Of a DNA stretch of 64,000 nt, positions 50,201-62,200 are shown in pieces. A model generated the notes under the pieces. It saw only the letters and a list, made by a program, of their open reading frames with translations. It did not search any database and was not told the origin of the DNA. Source of the stretch: Chamaelirium japonicum (lineage: Eukaryota; Streptophyta; Magnoliopsida; Liliales; Melanthiaceae); assembly GCA_947650365.1 (NCBI GenBank), contig OX393557.1, positions 3,063,045 to 3,127,044 of the forward strand, in the 5' to 3' direction. Position numbers and translations under genes: made by a program. Every line of letters starts with the position of its first letter. Position 1 is the first letter of the stretch.

Positions 50201-53200
50201 CACTGAAGAAATAATTGATTTATTTAGATTTGTATGTCTATCCCCAGAAGCATAATCTCGTAGCACGGTCATCAGAAAAGATGTGAATTTATGAACAGAA
50301 TTTGCATCTGTATAAAAAGGGCATTGTTCACAGCGAAGATAACTAAAGCTCATATCACATGATGAATGCAGACAAGCCGAGAGTGACTCATGTTTTCTCT
50401 CAAGAAGTGAAACAACTGATTTTATGGCAGCTATAAGGAAACTGTAGTTGCTAAGGGTAAGAAAATCCTTCCCGATTACCGAAGCAAAAACATGCAGTGC
50501 CTGGAGAACCCAAGAAGTATCATTTCTACACATTAGAAGAATCTTATATGAGGCCTCCAGAAGAAAACCAACGTGGTTAACTGCAGCACAAACACATGAC
50601 AATATAACACTAGCAGCAACCAACTGATCAACCGCAGCAGCTCTATAGGAGAAGCACATATCCCCCACTACAAGGCGGTGAAATTTGTTGGAAGGAACAT
50701 AGGGATATAATCTTTCAGGCCTTACATCATTATACATCAGAACTTTTCTGTTCATAAGAAAATCCTCTATTAAATTGAGCAGAATGTCTAGCTGGCATAT
50801 TTCTTGAAATAACAACTTGGTCTCCCCCTCAGACATCACTGCACACAAAAAAAAAATGTTTTGGTAACAGTCACAAAACACGCAAGTCCAATTTATTAAT
50901 ATTAATTTCACATCCTCTGGTTATTCTAGGTGCTCCAAATTTTAGGTCACTACTTCTAGCTGACATGGAAAAGAAACTTTAAAATCCTTACCATAAAAAA
51001 TTATAGTAAGAGACGTTACTACTTAAACTTGTGTCATGAGAATTGATAGAAACAGATGTATCTATAGAATTCATCAGTGAAGTGCTTTCCAGAAGCTGCC
51101 TGATCACTACATGCCTTAGAACAAGTTTCCAAAAAAAAAAATAGATAGAAGTAACGCCCACAATGTTAATGTTGTATGGATCAGATCAACATATTGGGCA
51201 ATAAAGACAGCCCAACACCCTGAGCATGGTACAAAAGGTGAATAGATACGCCGTAGAACAAGGACATATTCAGAACAGAATCTATTAGAAAAAGTGAGGA
51301 ATTGCCAACTATGGATATAAGTGGTGGAGAATCATAGTTGTAACAGATGGCATGGGCATATGCAAACAAGATCTTAGGAGACCCTTGCAAGAAGAATGAC
51401 CAGGGCTTTCTTCGAGAGAGTGGGAAAGGGAAAAGGACGGCTTGCAATAGATTGGATGGAAGTTTTGAGAAAGGATTTGAAAAATCCAACAGGTACAAAG
51501 GAATATAGTCCTTAATGGGAATGGCAAAGAAAAACTATGAAGTCAACCCAAAATAGCAAGGACAAGCCTTGTTGGTCATGGCTATGGTGAGAAGAGTTGA
51601 TCATGGCTATGATAAAAGGAGTTGGTCATGGCTATGATAAGAGGATTTGCTCACAACCAAGACAGTTCATATGGAAAGTTAAGACAAGATAATTTATTTC
51701 TTACTCTATACTCTATAGTGAAGATAAGAAGAGATATTATCACTGATCAGAAATAGAAATCCCTTTTTTCTTACTATGGAGTATGGACATGCATTTTTTG
51801 TTTTCCATTCTTTGTTCAGGCCAATCGAAATGTACTAGTAGAACTAAGTAAACTAGTAAAAAAAATTGACGAATAAGAAATCAACATATTTGGTATTGGA
51901 AACCAATCGACTTAAATTTTTATTCCTATTTCACACTGTAAATATCTTGTTGAAGCTTTAACTCTAAAAGAAAATATATCTTTCAAAATAGATGTAAAAT
52001 TTTGTATTACTCTCCAGTTCCCAATGATAATAGAAACGTGTCTACATTGTTTGATGCAATGCCACATACTAGTTGTAATATGATAAAGATATGGCCAAAT
52101 CCTTTGTTGTGGAGAAATTAGTAATTGGACTATACAAATCCAACTTTTATAAAACCACCAATACCGACCCAAAAGCGAGGAAGGAAAAGGTTGAGGCCCT
52201 TGAGGGTGGACATTAAGTTGACAGTCAGTCATAAAAGGCCTTCAAACCATGAAATGAATCTTTACTTGCAGTGAGAACAGATATAGTCCTTAACACTGAC
52301 GATTATCGAAGCATGATTCATAAATACGACCACAAATAAATGGGACAAGGATTGATGGTTATAGTTATGGCAACTCATAATCCATCTTAGGTGCCTCTCA
52401 TTGGTTCACCCACGTTCACATAACCTTGCCATGCTCCAAGATGCACAAACAAGAGTTTGAATTTTGAAATCAATGGAATAAACGGAACGGCAAAGGGAAA
52501 AGAAAGCACGTGTAATGGGGTTCAAAAGAGCCCTTAAAAAAACTTCATTTAGCAAGCAGAAGTTGCAGAAACCAGGAAAATGTTAGGTGTCGCAGTAACA
52601 GACTGCAGTAGAGGGAAGTTCATAAAACAAAAGTTTCCAAAATGGCACCTTGACCAGAAAACTTAGGCAAGAAGACAAGCAATGATTCATGTTTTCTTGG
52701 AATGGAACACAGTTAATCTCAACACGAACAATCAAATGCATGCTAAAAATCAAGATGCAATAAGTTTGAAGTCCAAAATAAGTGGAGGTGATGAGTTAGA
52801 ATGAACCTGTGTTTATCTTCACTGCGAAAGACTCAGAGCAAATCAATATATCACCAAGTCTGACACTTCCAAAATTCGTTGATAATGTAGCAGAGATAAT
52901 GTACAGTAACGATGAAAAGAAAACAGAGACCTTCTCCCTAAATAGAAAAGAAAAATAAAGATTCACGTTAAGTGCCATGTTATTAAACATAAACTTCAAC
53001 AGGAAAATCAGAAGATCTCCCATGGGCCATGGGGCATAGATAGAACCAAAAATTTAATAAAGAAAACAGTGAAACTTTCTATACATCCAAAACAAGTATT
53101 ACATAAGCCACTTACTCGGGTAGAAGATCTGATTTCAATGTTAAAGCCCGAAGAACTTCGGCAATAACACAGTCTGGTTGAACAATGAAATTTTGATCTA

Positions 53201-56200
53201 TAATAGTATCGCTAGCACAAATGATCCTTGATATGCTACCTTCATCCTTAGTTTCAGAAAAAACAACACAATACTTGGGGGTTCTCTTTAGTGCTTCATT
53301 TCCTCCGCATGGATCTTCCACTTCCCCAATGGCCAACAAAGGCATTTGCTTAGCAGATTCTGTGGTTGTCCTGGACTCTGAGACCAGTTGAATACTTGTT
53401 TGAGCAGCTCGGCCAGCAGGAAAAATATTATTTTCTGCATGTTTGGAAGAAATCAGTACCTAAGCCAGATTAACAATTAACAGTATAACCATAATCTGTT
53501 ACAAGAAAGTCACTATATAACTTACCACCATTCATTAATTCCATTGGTCCAGAATCAAGTAGTCCCTGATTAACACATTGAGCAATTACTGTACTATCAA
53601 GCTCTTTCCCTTCACGTTCAATCAGATCTTCTATCATATGTGAACTTGGCACCTCACCGGTTTCAAGTGATTTTTCTGGTTCATTTGTTATTGGGGAAGC
53701 ATTCCTTGACAAATTATGGACATCTAGATTACTGCTCTGAGCACACGTAAACTCATGTAATAGTTCAGAATCTACAGTAGACTTTGAAAAGCCATGACTT
53801 GCATTCCCCGACAGCGAACACTTATCTATTTTTTCAGACACAGCCTCAGGGGAATCATTTAAATTAGAAATCCTGTTTGGATCAAAAAGGCATTTAACAA
53901 GAGGCATGGCTTGCCAATAAGGTCCTTGTAGTTCCACGAGGGACGATGGCGGATCAGCACTGTTCATTAAGTCGTTTGATTCCCTAGTATCAGACACCTT
54001 CTCAACATCCAGATACTTGGTCTTCCTGAGGTAAGAATTATCTTCAACACCATGCACTGTACCATTCCCACTTAAGTCATTGTGACATGTGAACATACCC
54101 CTGCATTTAGGTACTTCAGATGAATAGTTAAAATCTCTGTTACTATCTGATAACAATTCCCTAGTGTTAGAGGTCTTCCGTTCCGCCATGTTGGAATTAA
54201 TCTCCAAATCAATGATGTCGAAGGTCTGAAGTGACACCGAATTGTCTCTCTCGGATTCATACCTTCTCAGAAGTCCCTCAACCAAATCAGCAGATTCATC
54301 TTCTCCATAAAGCTGGATCCTAGGGCAATTAATTTCGGGCAAGGTAGGTGAAAGAGGAAATTCAACTGCTGCTTTGTACCGACTCTCATCATCATCATTA
54401 TCCAGTTCTAGTAACTTCAGATAATCCCCACAAACCAAGTTCTCAAAGCAAATCAAAGCAGCACGATCACTGCTAACAGCATTTGTTGATTCCTCCACGC
54501 ATATGTTAACATTTTCTCGCATCTGATTACCCGGTGCTGCAATTTCAGAGAAGCATGGTTTCCTAATACCTTCACCATCAAGCATATCAATTTGTTGCTG
54601 ATTGTCATATAGACAAAAAGATTGTGAGGCAATTTTCTGCCGCTTTTCTTCCACTGTATTCGTGGTACGTTTATAGTTTCGTATACACCTATCATCATTC
54701 TTCTCAGTAAGTAGCCACCCATTATCCAAACTGTTGGATACTTCACAAATAGGGGAGCTTAAAAGATCTTTCAATGCAGAAATTTTCTCACCCATCTTCA
54801 ATTGCAATTGGTTATCCTCAGAATACAACCATGCAATAGATCCTAGTGTTTCTTGGATCCTCCTCTTTAAGCTATGACTAGATACTCTCTCTGCAACTCC
54901 AGTCCCATCATGACCAGATGAGTTCAAGTTCATACTTCCCACGTTTCTTTGAACACAACTTATATCAGCCTTGTCTGTTACAACCCGATTATTTTCATTT
55001 TGCCGAATCTTACCAACTTCAGCAGCCTGTTTTTGGACTACCGATCTCTGATTTAAGGAGTTCCCTGTCAAGTTGGCAGATGTGGTGATGAAAGAAACAT
55101 CCCTTCCCTGTGAACCCATGAACGTTCTATCAGAAAAGGTTGTGGTAGTGGAACATACTACAGAATTTTGCGACTTGTTTCTGACAGAATCTCTAACTGG
55201 GGACCCCAATTCAGAACTAATACCTGACATTGATCTGGTACAGCTTCTACCAGATAAATTGACTGTGCATTCTTTTGATGAACCATAATTGTTGGATGAA
55301 TCATTGTGGTAAGCTTTAGCCAACCCAAGATCACTTTGTGAATTAAAATTGCATGGTCCAGCACTCAAACACTTGTTCTGCGAGCAGAAACCCATTAGTT
55401 CTGGAGATTCCTCAATCTGCATAACCAAGTACATTAGGTCTTTATGATATTAGAGCAAGAAAAAGAAAAACAAGCAGGTTTTTTCAGTAAAAGACTCATA
55501 AAAATCAAGCAAACAAAAGATAAGTATTAAGCAATTACCAACCAATGACACCAAGAAAAAGCATAAGCAGAGAATGAATAATACACACTGAGTAGAAGAA
55601 TCACATGATCCAGTTGGATGCCAAAGCGGCATAGCTCTATTGGAATTATTTTAGATTTTGAGGTTCAAATTGTTATCTCAGATGGTTAAAAGATAATTTC
55701 TAATCTAAGCATATTCAAACCTGGCCAATGATGATTTGAATCTAAGGCCTCTTTTCACACCAACAACTCTCAGGGTGGGAGTTTGGGAAATTTAGAAGGA
55801 CTGTAACAAAGAAGTCTTTTAAGGGTTATTATCAGAAACCCTTTTTTACTGTGAGAAATATGTGTGCACTTGTTTCTATTTTTGTTGTCTCTTCTACTTC
55901 AATTGCTACGGCTTTGGTTATCAAAACCACAAGGTTTCCTATGTATGTCAAATTGCAACCACTTGTGCCCAAGGATAAAAAAAATAGAAATATTTCGCGA
56001 AGTTTCGCAAAAAATTTTCATTTTTTTTAGACCCCGAAACGAAATATCACATACAATCACCACCAATCGGAAAACAACAAGATCTTTCATGATATATCAC
56101 GAAATAACACAAAATTTCTCAAAATATTACGAAATATTTCAAAATATTACGAAATATTCCAAAATATTATTGAAACCAATTCCAAAACCCTCTAGGTTTC

Positions 56201-59200
56201 GGGTTTCGAAACTCAACCCTTCGAAAAAACAGGACTGGGCAGTGTTGTCAAGGCGCGCGCCTCGAGACGAGGACCAGGTATGCGCCTCAAACGCATTCTG
56301 GCGAGGCGCATGCAGCAAGGCGCAGGGCGGTCGAGGCGCACACCTTGAATCCTTGATGCATTTTGGGTTTTGGTCTTCAAGTTTTGATTTTTTTTTTTTA
56401 ATGATTTTGGTTTATTTCGGTTTTTTTCCGGTTTGTTTTCAGCTTTTTGAGTTTTAGTTTTTTTATTTTGATTCTTTTTTGTTTGAATAAAAGAGCCCAA
56501 CTCTCCTTAGAGCCCGACTCTTTCGTTTTGTTACTCAACATTGTTTATAAGTTCTCAATTATCACTTATGAGTATTGTATGTATTTAACTTATGAATATG
56601 ATGTTGGAATGTTGCATAATAACTTGTGAATTATTATTGTCATTCAAAATTTTCATTTGATGGCCACTAGTTATGAGTTATAACTTATAAGTATTGTATG
56701 TCTTTATTGTGTTGATTTAATTGAATAGTGATTATATTTCTCTATTTTTCATGAAATATATTTTTTTATGAATTTTAGATTTTATACAATTATTATTAAT
56801 TTTATTACAAAAATATATATTTTTGCTCCTTACACACTAAGGCGTGCACCTTATTTGCACCTTGCACCTCAGGCTCCAGCGGCACCTTGAGCCTCAAGCA
56901 CGATTCGTCGCCTTGACAACACTGGGACTGGGTTCAGGATAAGGTGTATTTCAGCAAGACTGCTTGACAGCCATATTTACATAAAAAATATATTTAAGTA
57001 AATGATCTTTATGTTCTCCATTTATTTTAAGTTATTTTATGTAAATAAGCAAATACCCCATCTTTTGGATTTAATAAAAAGATCAGAAAATCCAAATCCA
57101 AATGAATCAAAATGTAAATTTTTAGTTCCTATACAAAATTAGACTACAATTTTTGCTATAAAAAAAGTTCAGTGGAACCAAAACCTCAAAATATTTTTGA
57201 CTGGAAAAAATCTCAAAAAATCTAGAAATATAAGATCAACTTAAAAAATCCAAAGACTGGTAAAATATTTTATATCAAAAAAAACTTTCTTTCACAAGAA
57301 CTCTTTTTTACTCCAAACTTGGCTAAAATTCATAATCACAATTTTTTAGCTTTTTGACAAAAAGTCGAGGTAAAGCAAAAGCCCTAGTCTTTTGAAAACA
57401 AGACCAATATGAAGTGGGTATCGAATGCTGCATATCAATGGCCATGGGGGTTGGACAAGGTTAATGGAGAGATGGAGGACATATATTCGTTATAATACCC
57501 TCATCACTTAAATGAAAGAAACCATTTGAATTAAAGAGGTTAGGATTTTCCATCCTTCTTTACTTAGGATCCTTGTTGTAGGATGTTTACCTCTTCTTGG
57601 CCATTTAGTTGCATACTTTGAAGTTAGAGCCTTGTGGAAGGAAATTAAAGAGGTTAGGCTTTTGCATCCTTCCTTGCTTTGGATTGAAGGTGACTTAGCT
57701 TCCACAATTTTGTCGTTACAATATAAAGAGACTTCTAATTCGATACTTGCTGACTGTCTTGCACTTTTGGAAATGATCTCATCAGTTCGGATTTCACCTA
57801 TACTTTTGAGGGGGGCAAAGCTGCATATTGGCTGGCGAATCTGAGGCGCACTAAGCGGGTTGATGCGATATGGAGTTCCACTTTTCCTATTGATCTTGTT
57901 GATATTAATTAGGTTGATTTTTTCGCTTGTGTGTTTGTAAGACTTTAAGTTGCTTTTATAAGTTGCAATGTTTACCAAAAAAATGTATACTCAAACCATT
58001 CCTTTTCAGAAATTGTAATTTAGTGTGTTAGTCAATGCACTTCCCAGCAAAGGCATGATCTGGTTCAAAATATACCCATTGTCGGAATCTTTTCCATGTA
58101 ACACCAAACTATAGAAGCAGAACCTTGGTAATGTGTTCGTGATGATAAAAGCGACAATTGAGCTCACACGAATGAAGAAACAGCTTCAAGATTTGTTGCG
58201 TTTTACTTTATTAAAGATTTTATTGTGTATTGATTAATATTTAGTGATCCCTAGTAGATGGTTGCAATTAGATTAGATGATGGGCTGTAATTGCACTAAG
58301 TTATAACATGATGTTCCTCACCTAATTAGCCAATGTGACTAACTTGATATGGGAAATAGGAGTCAAACAAGGAGTCTATGAGTTCTCTTCCTTTCGAGAA
58401 AAGATTCTTGTGGGAAGAGAGAGGCTTGGACTCGCCCATTATACATATGAGGACCTTTGTACCAAAATTCAGTTTTTCTCGGAGGAAAAACATCAGTTTT
58501 CTCTCATTTACTTCTTTACTTCTTAAAATTGCATTTCTCCTGAGCATGAAAATTTAAGTGTTGCAGTTAAGTAACTTACAGAATAGTAGCCGGATCTGGT
58601 TTTGATGTTATTAAACCACTGCAATAGACAAAACAGGACAGAACTCTGTTGTTTCTGCATTATTCTGTCACTGTGAATGTAGTTTAGACCTGATTCATCT
58701 CAAACTGAGTTCATATGTTGTGACTGTCTATCATACGATCAGATCTAAAATAGTTTTCAGCTTCTAACTTGATTTCATCAAAGCTTATTTGATTTCCACC
58801 AGGTTTGCTCCTTTGGGGGTTTGAAATTCCCAATTTGACAAACCACCTCCAAGTCACATCATTTTGGTTATCGGAGCTTCCTCGTTCACATGCTCTGCTT
58901 GATCTCGTTTCATCTTTGTGTCCATTCTTTTCCCTTATCCTTTCACCTACATCTTGTTTTCATGCATTTGTAAACTTCCATTTCTCCTTCTTCATTCATT
59001 ATGGTCTGCCAGAGGGATAATTACTTAGATAGGTGCATATCACTGGAAAAGCCAAAGTTAACAGGTCAGGTTTTACTACAACTACTTGAGGTGCATTTGG
59101 ATAACATACTTTTTCGATTGGGCATGGCATCGACCATTCCTGGGGCCAAGCAATTAGTTAACCATAGACATATTTTAGTTAATGGTCGTGTAGAGGATAT

Positions 59201-62200
59201 ACCAAGTTATCGTTGCAAATCCCGAGATATTATTACTACGAAGGATAAACAAAAAATCGAAAGCTCTGATTCAAAATTGTATTGCTTCATCTTCCCAAGA
59301 AGAATTACCAAAACATTTGACCATCAACTCACTCCAATATAAAGGATTAATAAATCAAATAATAGATAGTAAATAGGTCGATTTGAAAATAAATGAGTTG
59401 TTAGTCATTGAATATTATTCCCGTCAAACTTGAACCTAACAAAGATATCTAACAAAGAAAGGTTCAGACAATTTTGCCCCCTCTTTTTCGAAGGAAATAG
59501 ATTGAAGGGCCTTGATACATATTTTTCTCATTCATATATCACAAACATGTATCACAACACTACTGGGGAACAAGAGTCCCCTACCCCACAGAGGATCATA
59601 GATCTCAGATTCTCAATAAGCGGAAGATTCCTGTCTACTGTCAAACTTGAACCTAACAAAGATATCAAACAAAGAAAGGTTCAGACAATTTTGTCCCCCT
59701 ATATTTTGAAGGAAATAGATTGAAGGGCCTTGATACACATTTTTCTCATTCATGTATCACAAACAGTTATATCACAACACTACTGGGGAACAAGAGTCCC
59801 CTACCCCACAGAGGATCATAGATCTCAGATTCTCAATAAGCAGATCATGAGTCAGTACGTCAACAATCAGAAAAACCTCCATATAGCACATTTCCCAATC
59901 TAAGGATTGTTTGTCAGGTCTTTCCAATGCCGGGAAAAGGATCAGCAGCAAACCACCTTTTGTTACGACTTTAATTGTGATTGTGGAGTTGAGGGTCCTT
60001 TAGAAATCCCAGATCAAAGGGCACATTTGTTGTTAGAAGGACGCCGGGAACCAGTCTGGTCCAGGGACTTTGTTCAGGTTGGATTTTTTTCTAACTAAAC
60101 AATTTCTTCATCGGACATATCTCTAATTAGCTCCCTATTGTCCTCATCACAATTATCACCATGAGGCTCGAAACCCTGGAGACAAAGCTTAGTAAGCATA
60201 AACAATTGATGATGGATTTGAAAAATTCAAAGCAAACATCAAGGCATTAAAACTTAAAAGTCTTTATGCATGCGTCGATGAGAGATTCAAACACCAGGAG
60301 GCAAGTGGCATCCAAAGAGCAAGATCAATAAAAGTTCGTTTTCAAAGGGAAAAGTCCTACAAGCTAGGAAGCACAGACACTTCCCCAGGCCTCCCGTATC
60401 CGTGTCGAACACCGACACTCGTCGGACACGCGCCGGACACGCACCGGACACACATGTGCCGTGTCCTACGTGCTTCCGAGAATCGGTCACTCGCCGGACA
60501 CTTGTCGGACACGCACCGAACACTCCGGGTTGACGGACTGTTCGATATAGGGTCGGGTAACTCGGGTTACAAGCTGTGGTGATTCAGTTTTGGCTTCAAC
60601 CTATCTGATCCTCTGAGATTATAACCTTAGAGGATCAGATAGGTTGAGGCCAAAACTAAATCGCATCCGTTCTTTTGCATGCCATTTCCTGAGTGTGATT
60701 CACTTGTCAGGATGGTTATGATGGACGGTTACGATTCAGGTTTGGCTTTAACTTATCTTATCCTCTGAGGTTTCAGATAGGTTGAAGTCAAAACTGAAAC
60801 ACAACCGTTATTTTCCATACCATTTAGAGTTGTCTGCGATTCACCAATTGGGCTGGATGTAACTAACGATTGCGATTCAGTATGCATTAAATTTTCATTT
60901 TAGTTGTTTTCTATGAGTTTTTTTCGGTTATTGAAATATATATGAATTGCAAACACATAAAATATTAATTTAAAAATATTAATTTATTTTGTCGTGTCCC
61001 CGTCGCACCCGTGTCCTCCGTTTTTAGGATTTGCCATGTCGGCGAACCCGTGTCGTGTCGTACCCGTGTCCCCGTACCCATAGTCACAAAGTTCGGGTTC
61101 GGTAATAAGTCGGCGAGGGAAAAACTCGGAAAAGTTCGGTAAAAATCGGAAAGTTCGGGAAAAAAACGGGTAAAAGTCGGGGAAAAAAACGAGTTCGGGT
61201 TTTAATCGGCGAGGGTGAAATTTGAAAAAAATCGGAAAGTTCGGGGCCTTCAAATTCAAGTTTTTAGCCTACATTTAAGCAACTAAGACATTTCTACGTG
61301 ACGTATATAAAGATGATAGATCAACAACAACAAATCAACAAAGTTTTAGCCAACATTAAAGCAACTAAGACATTCCAAACGTGATTTAAAGTTTTAGCCT
61401 ACGTTTTTTAATAGCATCATCACTGTTTTTCTATCATGATATTTATTGATTATTATTACCTTGATATGCAGAAGAAGCTTGCATGAATTAATTTGCAAAT
61501 GAAGCTTCTTGCGAAAAAAAAGAAGATTGTCGGCTGCTATACCAAATAGCAACATAAACAAAAACAATGATTCGTCGCACGAGCATGAGGAGAAGAAGAA
61601 GGGAAGAGGAATAGAGGGAGAGAAGAGAAAGGGAAGAGGAACAGAGTGAGATGAGAAGAGAAAGAGGAAGAGCAGAGAAGGAAGATGCTCACCGAAACCC
61701 TCCGGCTTCGCCGGACTTTGCCTCACAAGCACGAGGGGAGGAAGAAAGGGATTAATGGCTGTCAGATTCGTTGCACGAGCATGAGGGGAGGAAGAGGGGG
61801 ATCGATGGCTGCCGGCCTCGTCACACGAGCACCGGCCTCTTTCTCTCCTCTCGCCCTCTTTTTTTTTCAATCGCAAACCCTAAGGCCGCTCGGGGAGTCG
61901 AGAGTTGGCTCGGGGGTTACTTAAACCCATATGAGATCACAGCCATTGCTCGGGATTGGGTGAAACTGATGGCTGTGATCTCAGATGGATCAGGACTGAG
62001 TAAAGGCAGTGATCTCATGGTTTATTTTAAATTGATGGTTGTGATTCAAACACATCATTCGGTCTGCCTATATCCGGGCCTGTGTCACCAAAATCGGCAA
62101 AAAAACGCGATTTTTTAACCGTTTTTTTCAATAAAACGCTAAAAAAATGACGACTTTTGTAACTATTAAAATTCGGTAATAAAACGGCAACAAAACGACA

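Noticed and set aside
55450..55632. Additional small exon of the MEE22-like gene
   Set aside because: A stretch reading [16 protein letters not shown] could be an exon with donor after 55583, but the acceptor phase does not fit the preceding exon. Mentioned only as a possibility.
57508..57978. 156-codon minus-strand gene
   Set aside because: It is the antisense shadow of the LINE RNase H remnant read on the plus strand.
59907..60098. Extra exon of an unknown gene ([20 protein letters not shown])
   Set aside because: Protein-like composition with a possible GT after VQ, but no partner exons on the plus strand and no recognised family.
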